A stretch of DNA of 64,000 bases from Takakia lepidozioides (lineage: Eukaryota > Streptophyta > Takakiopsida > Takakiales > Takakiaceae): positions 77,542,756-77,606,755 of the forward strand of contig CM060731.1 of NCBI GenBank assembly GCA_030704615.1, given 5' to 3'. Each line of letters starts with the position of its first letter. Within the stretch, counting starts at the first letter, position 1. The notes below the pieces were generated by a model, which made no database searches, was not told the origin of the DNA, and saw nothing but the letters and a program-made list of their open reading frames with translations. Position numbers and translations under genes: made by a program. This document shows, piece by piece, positions 33,934-42,265 of this stretch.

Positions 33934-35246
33934 ATACGCATCATGCCAAGTCTTATGTCAAGGACGAGAACATGATTGAACACAAACAAGAGATAAGACT
34001 AGAGGTACAAGGCTAGACAAGAAATCAAGGTCGGCGTGGCCGAATGCACAATGAGTAAATAGGAATCAAGACGATCTTTATAACAATGAACAAGAGTACA
34101 AGATATTGGAACACAACTTGAATACAGGAATGCTGGAAACTGGACTGGAGTACCAGATACTGGAAACTGGGCTAGGGTACTGGGAACTGGAAACAAGAGT
34201 AGCTTGAACTGGTATTAGCGAGACTGAAGAGTGTCCAGTCTCGCCTCCTATATATACTGGCTACTAAGAAGCTTCCCTAAGAAGCTTCCCCTATAGAGGT
34301 TGATTGCTGGAGAAGTTTTCAAGATTAAACAAAGGTTTCTTGATGGAGAAGCTTCCTTAAACAAATGAGGTATCTTGATGGAGAAGTTTCCACCAAATGA
34401 AGCTTCCTGAGTAGTTTCCCAAGTTACTCTTGGTAATTTGGTAAACTTCCGGTAACTTGGTAAGTAATGGTAAATCATGGTAAGTCATGGTAATTTTTCG
34501 GTAACTTGGTCACTTGGTAACTGCTAGTATTTACTCCTGGTAAGTTCCTCTGGGCTATGTCCGTGACATCACCCCCTCCTCTAGCGCCGAGTTCTTCGAG
34601 GAGCGGTAAAATCTTGGACTTGCTTAGAGTTGGAGAAAATCCAAAATCCGACGAATGGTACTTGCCAAGTATTCGGCTCTTCGTTCTTGACTCAAATGAT
34701 TTATAGGTCCCTGCAACCATCGATAGTGTCCAACACCTTGAACTTAGGACCACGTAGTGATTTGAGCATTCTGATTTTCGAAACTGCCTTCAAACATGAT
34801 TTCGTTGTCCTCTGGGTCCGAAGCCTCAACCTCCAACAGAATTATCAGACTTCGAGTAGGCTCCACTTGCCGTCGTACGGGGTCCAGACGAGGAAGTACG
34901 CGTCGCATTGGTGGCCCATCGTCTCGATAGCGTCGGCGTGATGTTGAAGGTCGTGAGAGTCGGAAAGGCTGATCTGGTAGCTAGGTAAGCGACAACTCTA
35001 ATGTATCTGGTTCCTGCGACTCCATACTGCCAATACAAGATACAAGAGTGCTGGAAGTGTAGCTATATACTCTGATGTGTGGTGCTCCTCCCTTCTTAGC
35101 GTGTATCAGGTACATTGAATGCGGAGTCTTCACCTTGAAGCTAACTTTGCTGACATCATCGTTGTGACATCTTATTGACGTATAGCTCGGGGCTTAGCTG
35201 GATATCGTTGATGAAACTCTTGGACGTTGTCAGATGCATTGGCGAG
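33934..35246. other. Repeat-rich spacer; possible minus-strand retroelement end
   Basis: No intact gene. The minus-strand ORF 34753-34475 contains KSKILPLLEELGARGGGDVT, a phrase of the kind found at the end of retroelement pol genes, but I could not identify a domain. 34440-34520 is a simple repeat of GGTAA-type units. The right end stops at the LTR start at 35247. Confidence 0.35.
34440..34520. repeat. Short tandem repeat of GGTAA(C/G)TNNGGTAA units
   Basis: Repeated GGTAACTTGGTAAG, ATGGTAAATCATGGTAAG and GGTAACTTGGTCAC motifs with ~10-bp spacing. No function can be assigned. Confidence 0.6.
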
Positions 35247-36051
35247 TGTTAGAGGACTGTCTGGGACTTGGACACTTATACGGGATCTGTGGGGTACCCT
35301 TAATTTTTGCACAGACTGAGACCAACAGGAGCCTTAGGGGTGACAGCAGCGCACTTTAGAAAGGAGTTACACAGTCCGTCACAGTCCGACACAGCCAACA
35401 CAGCTCGTCACAGTCTGACACAGCCGACACAGCCCGTCACAGCCCGTCACAGCCAACACAGCTCGTCACAGCCGACACAGCCCGTCATAGCCAGTCATAG
35501 CCAGACACAGCCGTCACAGTCAGTCACAGCTCGACACAGTCGCACAGCCAGTGACAGCTTGACACAGCTGTCACGACCATAGGGAACGGATAGCAGGACA
35601 GGGAACGACTGGGGGGAACAACATCTACGAATGGAACATGTTAGTACACGGATGACGGTTAGTGAGGGAAACGGTTAGAGCAACGGGTAGGAAGATAAAG
35701 CGAGGAGCGAGGACGGGAAAAGGATCACTTCTTGGGGGAATCGCTGCTGGGGGGGACTTCGGACATCACGGGAGGAAAGGAGGAGAGAGCGCATCTCTGA
35801 GCGGAAGGAGAGAGAGAGCACAGAGTAGCAGGAGGACGATCTGTTGATGCTTAATGAATGCAAGCAGTAGGGTTGTAATGTAGAGCAGATTAGAGACTCC
35901 ATGGCTTCAGCCTGATACTTGATAGATATTAATCTGATACATACTTCATACTCACACTGTGTAGAGAGATCTGAGTGAAGCTGTGGAATGAATGGATGAG
36001 ATGATGGAATCCGATAGATTGCTGAAGCAAACTGATACTTAATTACCAACA
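35247..36051 (+). repeat. 5' LTR with internal CACAG minisatellite (~0.8 kb, 3' end approximate)
   Basis: Starts TGTTAGAGGACTGTCTGGGA, identical to 44750 onward. It contains the ~10-bp CACAG array at 35374-35575 and a purine-rich tail. The end is placed near CCAACA at 36046-36051 by comparison with the second copy at 59190-59984; no clear tRNA primer site fixes it. Confidence 0.7.
35374..35575 (+). repeat. CACAG minisatellite, ~9-10-bp period, in the 5' LTR
   Basis: Some 20 units of the type (G/A)(T/A)CACAGYC separated by 3-5 variable bases. The same array recurs at 44877-45008 and, in reverse, at 41220-41480 and 59697-59935, always in LTR context. The period is close to one DNA helical turn. 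Confidence 0.9.
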
Positions 36052-36127
36052 GAAAGGTAACCAGCTAACATGAATGCGGGAAGGAAAACAAATAGGAAAC
36101 AACCCCATGATACACTAGCTGTAGGTC

Positions 36128-36823
36128 ATGACTGATTGTTCTGAGCGGGCTGAGTGCTTAGAGATTTCCAACTCTTCTATCTTGGAGTTTCCGCCTCGGA
36201 TAGCGAAGGGATGGGTGAGTAAAAGCCGCGTGACATTTGGCGACCATACTGGGGAACTGGGTCATGAACAACCAGATGTGACAGGCATCTGGTGGGATCA
36301 TGGTGGTTGGAGAATTAAAGAATTTGATGTAAATCAAATTCCTTGTGAAACTGAGAAGGAAAGATTATCCAAACGATTCTTTCAGAGGTTCTTGGAATTG
36401 CCAGACGGTTGTAAAGAAAACATTCTTAAGAGAGTGCATGATGCTGACCCTGAATGGGGTCTGGAGAAAGGAGTGATAAAGATTTATCAGGTGGCCTGTA
36501 GAGGAAGAGCACGTTGGTTACCAACACTGGTTTATGTGATAGCATTGCTATCCATTAAGCGAGTAGAGTTTGAAGGCTGGGAGGAAAGAAAGGTGAATGT
36601 TTATACTCATATGCATGAAGAACTTGTACTGGTAAAGAATTGGATTCCAAATGATATTTTGTGGATCAAACTCACACCAAGAACAACTTTCCAGACTTGT
36701 TTGCCATATGGTTATATGGTAACGGAGACTTCTAGTATAGCCAAGGGTGCATTGAAGCTAGAAAGAAACCCAGGCATATACGAGAGATATTACAGAAGAG
36801 AGTTTTGGTTATTGCCACATTAA
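36128..36823 (+). CDS. Pre-gag ORF1a of the Tat-like element, unknown function
   Basis: Intact 231-residue ORF directly after the LTR. It starts [20 protein letters not shown] and contains the Trp-rich ITGIWWDHGGWRIKEFD-like segment near residue 57, LELPDGCKENILKRVHDADP, a hydrophobic LPTLVYVIALLSIKR patch and a basic C-terminus. No match to a family I know. A second copy lies on the minus strand at 57952-59181, which shows the ORF is a shared part of this family and not chance. Ogre-type Tat elements also carry an ORF before gag; whether this one is homologous to it is not known. Confidence 0.7.
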   Translation: MTDCSERAECLEISNSSILEFPPRIAKGWVSKSRVTFGDHTGELGHEQPDVTGIWWDHGGWRIKEFDVNQIPCETEKERLSKRFFQRFLELPDGCKENILKRVHDADPEWGLEKGVIKIYQVACRGRARWLPTLVYVIALLSIKRVEFEGWEERKVNVYTHMHEELVLVKNWIPNDILWIKLTPRTTFQTCLPYGYMVTETSSIAKGALKLERNPGIYERYYRREFWLLPH

Positions 36824-36844
36824 AACAAATGAAAGACAAGGGAC

Positions 36845-37666
36845 ATGAGTGATGAAAGAGAAGCTAGACGCCAAAGATATTCAGCAAAAAAAGAAAGCTA
36901 TCTGAAAGCTAATTATCCATATCTTTGGGAGAGAGGAATAGACATAGGGGAATCATCTGGACCTCTCACACCATTAAGATCAGAGAGTACATCACCCATA
37001 CCGGAAGAACTAGAGTTGGATGCCACTCCTTCTTTTTCTTTGCAAGAAAGATTAAGGGAATTGGTATGGGAAGAAGATCAATCACGAGGTGAAAGATCTG
37101 AGGTACATCCCTGGATAAAAGATTTGACAGAAATCTTTGATAAGAGTTGGCATGGAACACCAAAAGCAGGAACTCCAGTTTCTGAAGTGGAAGGTGAAGA
37201 AGGAGGAGAGGATGTGGCAGAGCCAACGGAGAGTTCAGACTCTCCAACACCATTGCAGTTGAGTTACATGAGTGAAAAAGAAACCCAAGGGCAGAACTTG
37301 GAGGATGAAAACAGAGAGAAGAAATTGGAAGAGGAAGAGTATGAAGAAGTAGACCCAACAGCTGAGGTTGAGACTACAACCAGGACATCCCAACCCGTTG
37401 GACCTGGATCAAGTGGAGCACTTGGATCACAGGCCAATGAAGGTGTCGGCTCAGGGGGATCAGGCGGGCTACCTGGATCTGGCTCTGGGGGGACAGGGAG
37501 TGTGGGAAGTAGTGCAACTGAAGCTGGGAATACTGTGAATATCGTGGGGCCAGAAGCAAGGAGTGCTCAAGGGCCACCACTTGGTGGAAGATCCACCACA
37601 ACAACAACAGGTCTAGAAGGACCAGCACCAGCAAGGGTGCCAGCACCTGTCAGGGGCAGAAGGTAG
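36845..37666 (+). CDS. Pre-gag ORF1b of the Tat-like element: acidic, then Gly/Ser-rich
   Basis: Intact 273-residue ORF in the same frame as ORF1a, separated from it by two stops. N-terminus is basic (MSDEREARRQRYSAKKESYL), the middle is strongly acidic (VEGEEGGEDVAEP, EKKLEEEEYEEVDP) and the C-terminus is a Gly/Ser/Thr-rich low-complexity tract ending PVRGRR. The stop lies nine bases before the gag start, in another frame. It looks disordered; it may be an N-terminal extension of gag that has become separate. No known domain. Confidence 0.65.
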   Translation: MSDEREARRQRYSAKKESYLKANYPYLWERGIDIGESSGPLTPLRSESTSPIPEELELDATPSFSLQERLRELVWEEDQSRGERSEVHPWIKDLTEIFDKSWHGTPKAGTPVSEVEGEEGGEDVAEPTESSDSPTPLQLSYMSEKETQGQNLEDENREKKLEEEEYEEVDPTAEVETTTRTSQPVGPGSSGALGSQANEGVGSGGSGGLPGSGSGGTGSVGSSATEAGNTVNIVGPEARSAQGPPLGGRSTTTTTGLEGPAPARVPAPVRGRR

Positions 37667-37674
37667 GGCCACAG

Positions 37675-39327
37675 ATGGCGTTACAACCAACACGGGCAAA
37701 ACCACCTTTTCCAATATATTCAAGAAAAGGGGATCCCGATGTACACATTAGCCAATTTGAGCACATGTGTATAGTGAACAATGAGAATGGCGATGATGCC
37801 AAGATGAGATTGTTTCCTTGTTCACTTATCAAGAAAGCAAGTAAATGGTATGCAAGATTCCCTGATAATCATTTCCTAACCTGGAATGGCTTGAATACAG
37901 CATTCCGAAATAGGTTCAGGACAAGTAAAACTGAGGATGAAGTGTATGGAAGTTTACAACAGTTAAAGCAAAAGAAGCATGAAACTGTTGAGGAGTATAT
38001 GGAAAAGATGGAATTGATGATGAAAAAGCTGGCTGCTGTACCAGCACCAGGTTTACAGAAGACTTGGTTTGTGAGTGGACTAAGACCAGAGTTGCAAAAG
38101 AAAGTGGATATGTTACCCCATAATACAGTGGATGAGGCATTTGAAACTGCAAACAGAATTGAGCAATTGGGAATGCTCAGGAGAGAGAAAAGAGATGATG
38201 AGGACTCTGAGGATGAGTCAGATGAAGAAGAAGAGCAAGAACTAAAAAGGAAGAGTAAGAGAAAGGAGAAGTTGAAGAGGGATAACTATGAGAAAAGATT
38301 GGAAGAAATCTTGAAGAAGTATGCCACAGAGGCTGCAACACATTGGAGGAAGGGTGTATGGTGTGCAAAGTGCCAGAATGAAGGCCATACCACCACAGAA
38401 TGCCACATGAAGGAGAAACACTGTACTATCTATAAAATGGATAACCATTCTACTGAGAATTGTTACTACAACAGAAAGATAGTTGCAAGAGAACCTAGGC
38501 AAGTAAGGGTGCATCAGGTGCAGCCCCAGCCAAGAAGAAACAATGATCAGGACCACTATGGTAGGTCTGGTGGTTATAACAATGGCATGGAAGGGAGAGG
38601 TAATTCAAGAGGGAATTACAAAGGAAATTCCAGAGGCAACTATCAGGGTAATCCAAGGGGGAATTACCAGCCCGGGAATCAGGATTACAGAAATAATCCA
38701 AGAGCAGACCAAGGGCGAGGACCCAATGGTGAAGAACTATGTTACTATTGTAATCAGCCAGGACATCGCAAGGTAGCCTGTTCTTTCTGGATTAGACACC
38801 AGAATGAGATGAGAGCTCATGTGAATGAGGGCCCGGTGGTGGCAGCTCACATGGTTAGGCCATGTGTTGTACCAGAAGTAAGTACAATGATAGTAACAAG
38901 AAGTAAAGCCAAACTAATACCTCCAGTAGTAGAGGAACAGGATGATAATGAAGGTGGCAGTGATATGCCTAAAGATGATGAGGCTTGGAGAGATGAGAAG
39001 GAACTGCACAAGGAAGTGACAGATACCATAAGGGAAATGCAGAAGAGTACTGATATTCCTGTGGCAGATTCTTCTGATTCTGATGGAGAAGAAGAAGTGA
39101 GTGAGGATGAAAGGAAGAAAGAAGATGCAGACATGCAAAATAATGAAGGGACTTTGGCTGAAGTAATATGCCAGACCAAAGCAGAGATTACCATTGGACA
39201 GCTATTGGCTGTGGCACCTTATTGTAGACACAGACTGTATCAAGCAATCAATCGAATTGCCCAGAAGATAGGAAGCACAGACCTGAACAGCAATGTGACC
39301 ACTTATAATGTGAAGCCGGAAGGGTGA
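37675..39327 (+). CDS. Gag polyprotein of the Tat-like element
   Basis: 550 residues. The gag core runs from about residue 10 to 170 (PFPIYSRKGDPDVHISQFEH, KASKWYARFP, FRNRFRTSKTEDEVYGSL, VSGLRPELQKKVDML). A Lys/Glu-rich linker follows, then nucleocapsid knuckles: CAKCQNEGHTTTEC is complete, CTIYKMDNHSTENC has Tyr in place of the second Cys, and CYYCNQPGHRKVAC is complete. Between the second and third lies an RGN/GNY repeat, a typical RNA-binding tract. An acidic tail ends in a TGA; the same frame continues into protease. Forms the particle and packages element RNA. Uninterrupted, so this ORF could still be translated. Confidence 0.92.
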   Translation: MALQPTRAKPPFPIYSRKGDPDVHISQFEHMCIVNNENGDDAKMRLFPCSLIKKASKWYARFPDNHFLTWNGLNTAFRNRFRTSKTEDEVYGSLQQLKQKKHETVEEYMEKMELMMKKLAAVPAPGLQKTWFVSGLRPELQKKVDMLPHNTVDEAFETANRIEQLGMLRREKRDDEDSEDESDEEEEQELKRKSKRKEKLKRDNYEKRLEEILKKYATEAATHWRKGVWCAKCQNEGHTTTECHMKEKHCTIYKMDNHSTENCYYNRKIVAREPRQVRVHQVQPQPRRNNDQDHYGRSGGYNNGMEGRGNSRGNYKGNSRGNYQGNPRGNYQPGNQDYRNNPRADQGRGPNGEELCYYCNQPGHRKVACSFWIRHQNEMRAHVNEGPVVAAHMVRPCVVPEVSTMIVTRSKAKLIPPVVEEQDDNEGGSDMPKDDEAWRDEKELHKEVTDTIREMQKSTDIPVADSSDSDGEEEVSEDERKKEDADMQNNEGTLAEVICQTKAEITIGQLLAVAPYCRHRLYQAINRIAQKIGSTDLNSNVTTYNVKPEG

Positions 39328-39336
39328 GAAACAGTC

Positions 39337-39789
39337 ATGGACTTTGATGATTCTATGCCAGTAATCCAATTGAGAATTGGAAGCACAGAACTAACTGATG
39401 TACTGATAGATGGAGGCTCAGGAGTAAATATCATGACAGACCAATTAAGAAAGAAGCTTGGCCTAAGTAATATGAAACCAGCCCCATTTACAGTAACAAT
39501 GGCAGATCAAAGAAGTGTACAGCCATTGGGATTAATAAGAGGAGTTAAGATACAGATACAGAAGATGATCTTTATGATCACAGTAACTGTGTTGAAGACG
39601 GATGAAGTAATGGAGGCTTACTCCTTATTATTGGGACGTCCGTGGCTGAAACAGGCCAGGGTATTCCATGACTGGAATTCTCAGTTACTAACCGTGCATA
39701 ATGGGATACACGAGATACAAATTACCACAAAGAAATCTAGTAGATTACCTGCTACGAGAAGACCTCGAGGGGTCAAAGAGTATGACTAG
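39337..39789 (+). CDS. Retroelement aspartic protease with DGG active site
   Basis: 150 residues starting MDFDDSMPVIQLRIGS. The catalytic loop is VLIDGGSGVNIM, with Asp-Gly-Gly in place of the common Asp-Thr/Ser-Gly; this variant is usual in Tat/Athila elements. The closing motif is LLLGRPWLKQARVFHDWNSQ. The frame is the same as gag, joined through one TGA (39325-39327), and as RT, joined through one TAG (39787-39789). It would process the polyprotein. Confidence 0.88.
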   Translation: MDFDDSMPVIQLRIGSTELTDVLIDGGSGVNIMTDQLRKKLGLSNMKPAPFTVTMADQRSVQPLGLIRGVKIQIQKMIFMITVTVLKTDEVMEAYSLLLGRPWLKQARVFHDWNSQLLTVHNGIHEIQITTKKSSRLPATRRPRGVKEYD

Positions 39790-39861
39790 AGAAGAGGACT
39801 GGATGAGGAGCAGGAAGCTACCCTATTTGTTGCACACCCAGAGTGGGAACAGGTTGCAGAG

Positions 39862-40857
39862 ATGCGGCTGGAAGGCCTAAGTTGTTTAAGGGGTATCTGC
39901 TGTGGTGTAGTGTCAACAACACCGATTGAAGAGGAAACCAGCAATTACCCATCACATTTCTATGAAGAAAAAGAAGGAGAAATGGAAATCCTAGAGGAAC
40001 CAGCCACTGTGAGTTTACAGGATGAAGTGGTGACTAGTTGGACAATCATAGCTGATGAGCAAGTGAGGGAAGTGAATGTGGGAACTAAAGAGGAACTGAG
40101 GATGGTGAAGGTAGGAGCTGATTTGGAGCCAGAATTCTTTGAAGAAGCTAAGAGTTTGTTCATCAAATACAGAGATGTATTTGCTTGGAGCTATAAGGAT
40201 TTAAAAGGGATACCACCTGAAATCTGTCAGCATAAGATTGAATTGGAACCGGGGTCAGTACCAATCAAGCAGGCAAGGTACAGAATGAATCCCAACTACG
40301 CACAGAAGGTTGGTGAAGAGATCAAGAAGTTGGCTGAGGCTAAGTTTATATACCCAATAGAGTATACAACTTGGTTGTCACCCATTGTGATAGTTCCCAA
40401 GAAAAATGGTAAACTAAGAGTTTGTGTGAACTACAAGAAGCTGAATGCTTGTACGAAGAAAGATCCTTTCCCTTTGCCATTCACAGAAGCAGTATTAGAC
40501 ACTGTGGCAGGCCATGAGATGTACTCATTCATGGATGGCTTCAGTGGTTATAATCAAGTGCAAGTAGCAGAAGAAGACCAAGGAAAGACAGCTTTCATCA
40601 CAGACTGGGGTGCTTATGCATACAAAGTCATGCCCTTTGGACTTTGTAATGCACCAGCAACCTTTCAGAGAGTGATAAGTGAATCTTTTCATGAGTATCT
40701 GGATGATTTCATGCAGGTGTTCTTGGATGGTTTCAGTGTGTACAGCTCTAAGAATGAGCACTTGCATAAATTGGAGTTATGTCTGGCCAGATGCAGGATA
40801 AGAGATCTGGGCCTGAATCCAGAGAAGTGTACTTTCTGTGTAACCCAATTTGACTGA
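39862..40857 (+). pseudogene. Reverse transcriptase of the Tat-like element, catalytic Asp lost
   Basis: 331 codons, open, same frame as gag and protease. Visible motifs: QARYRMNPNYAQKV, WLSPIVIVPKKNGKLRVCVN, FPLPFTEAVLD, the first catalytic Asp region YSFMDGFSGYNQVQVA, VMPFGLCNAPATFQ, and the active-site turn VFLDGFSVYS, where the second Asp of the xxDD motif has become Gly. The domain stops at NPEKCTFCVTQFD with TGA; the thumb end, connection and RNase H are missing because the sequence jumps to integrase. The Asp loss should abolish polymerase activity. Confidence 0.9.
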
Positions 40858-41139
40858 GTAGGCAAAGAAGAGGGATTTCTTTTCATCTTTCCAGCTCCAT
40901 TCGATGTACACAAGTATTGTCAGAGTTGTGATGAATGTCAGAGGCTAGGACCTTTGCAGAGATATGGGAAAATGGCTTTGCATCCTACAACGCCTACGGA
41001 ACCATTTCAGAAATGGGGACTAGACTTTGTTGGACCAATTAACCCACCAGCCAAGAATACACAGAACAGGTACATAATTACAGCCACTGATTATACTACG
41101 AGGTGGATGGAAGCTAAAGCGTGTCCCTTTCTAAACTGA
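40858..41139 (+). pseudogene. Integrase N-terminal part (zinc finger and first catalytic Asp)
   Basis: Same frame as RT after a stop. It reads [20 protein letters not shown] (the CxxC half of the HHCC finger), then [14 protein letters not shown] with the first catalytic Asp and [16 protein letters not shown]. The frame breaks at 41126, where similarity to integrase ends. The rest of the core is found inverted at 41487-42263. Confidence 0.88.
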
Positions 41140-41486
41140 CTTCCGTCCTTTCTTCCGCCGACCATTTCCCTGAAATTATCCTGCGTCCACCTGTCACTGA
41201 TTCTATGGATTCTGTAACCCTAGTAGGCTGTGTTAAACTGTGACAGGTTGTGTCATACTGTGGTATGCCGTGATAGGCTGTGATACACTGTGGTAAGCTG
41301 TGATAGGCTGTGACACGCTGTGGTAGGTTGTGATATGCTGTGTCGCGCCTTGATGGGCTGTGATAGGATGTGTCGCGCTTTGATGGACTGTGATAGGCTG
41401 TGTCGTGCCTTGATGGGCTGTGATATGCTGTGTCGCGCCTTGATGGGCTGTGATAGGCTATGTCGCGCTTGTTCTGCCCGCCACGG
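41140..41486 (-). repeat. Inverted LTR-like CACAG-type satellite block
   Basis: On the minus strand: repeats of (T)ATCACAGCCCATCAAGGCG and ATAGCCTATCACAGCCC-type units with ~24-bp higher-order and ~10-bp basic period, related to the CACAG array of the LTR. It directly follows the minus-strand integrase stop, as a 3' LTR would. The TGTTAGAGG LTR start is missing, so it is a partial LTR. Confidence 0.7.
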
Positions 41487-42263
41487 TCATATATGCTCGG
41501 CGACAAGTGCTCCATATTCCGTTGGTAACACTGGCGCAGCCCGTGACGGCTTTTGCGTTTTAACATGCAAATCATGCTGTAATGGTTTGTCATAGATACC
41601 ACTGTACCCCTTCAACTTATTGGCATTGACTCTTCCCAGCATTTCTTTGTTAATGGTTTGTAACATGACGGTGTTGTTATCATACATCTTTTGTATGACA
41701 TAAGGTCCTTTCCATGGTGATTTAAGCTTAGAAGCTTTAATCTTTCCCTTCTTCTGCAACCATAGAACCAAATCTCCCGTCTTAAAAGTCTTTAACTTGC
41801 CTTCATTAAACTGTTCCTTCCTCTTCATCTGAATTTTGGTCATATTATCAGCTGCATCAGCACGTACTTCTTCCACATGGTATAATTCATGTTTCCTGAC
41901 CTTAATGGAATCTTGTAATTCCATTCTCTTTCCCCATTCCGTTCTCATGGTAGGTAACAGGAATTCCACTGGAAGTAAAGCTTCCATACCATAAACTAAT
42001 TGGAATGGTGTATACTTAGTGGTGACTTTATATGAAGTCTTGTATGACCACAAAGCTGTCAGCAGCTTTGTATTCCAATCCGTTCTGTTTGCATTGACTA
42101 TCTTAGTCAAGATAGTACATAGTATTTTGTTGGTAGCCTCTGCCTGCCCATTACCCTGTGGGTAATATGTTGTACTCTTCCTATGCACAATCATGAACTC
42201 TTTAGTCAATAATTCAATGGTCTCATTAATGAAGTGACTTCCCTGATCACTGATAAATTCCAA
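41487..42263 (-). CDS. Integrase C-terminal part, inverted
   Basis: 258 residues beginning MEFISDQGSHFINETIELLT with the second catalytic Asp, then YYPQGNGQAEATNKIL with the catalytic Glu. LVYGMEALLPVEF, a basic C-terminal domain (FKTGDLVLWLQKKGKIKA, WKGPYVI) and a short tail follow. It is on the opposite strand to the integrase start that ends at 41139, so the catalytic triad is split across an inversion junction near 42263. Uninterrupted itself, but useless without the N-terminal part. Confidence 0.9.
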   Translation of the reverse strand: MEFISDQGSHFINETIELLTKEFMIVHRKSTTYYPQGNGQAEATNKILCTILTKIVNANRTDWNTKLLTALWSYKTSYKVTTKYTPFQLVYGMEALLPVEFLLPTMRTEWGKRMELQDSIKVRKHELYHVEEVRADAADNMTKIQMKRKEQFNEGKLKTFKTGDLVLWLQKKGKIKASKLKSPWKGPYVIQKMYDNNTVMLQTINKEMLGRVNANKLKGYSGIYDKPLQHDLHVKTQKPSRAAPVLPTEYGALVAEHI

Positions 42264-42265
42264 GG

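Noticed and set aside
34826-35038. Minus-strand region in another frame resembling a YqaJ-type nuclease or pol tail
   Set aside because: Only a short stretch looks protein-like, no catalytic set is visible, and stops follow.
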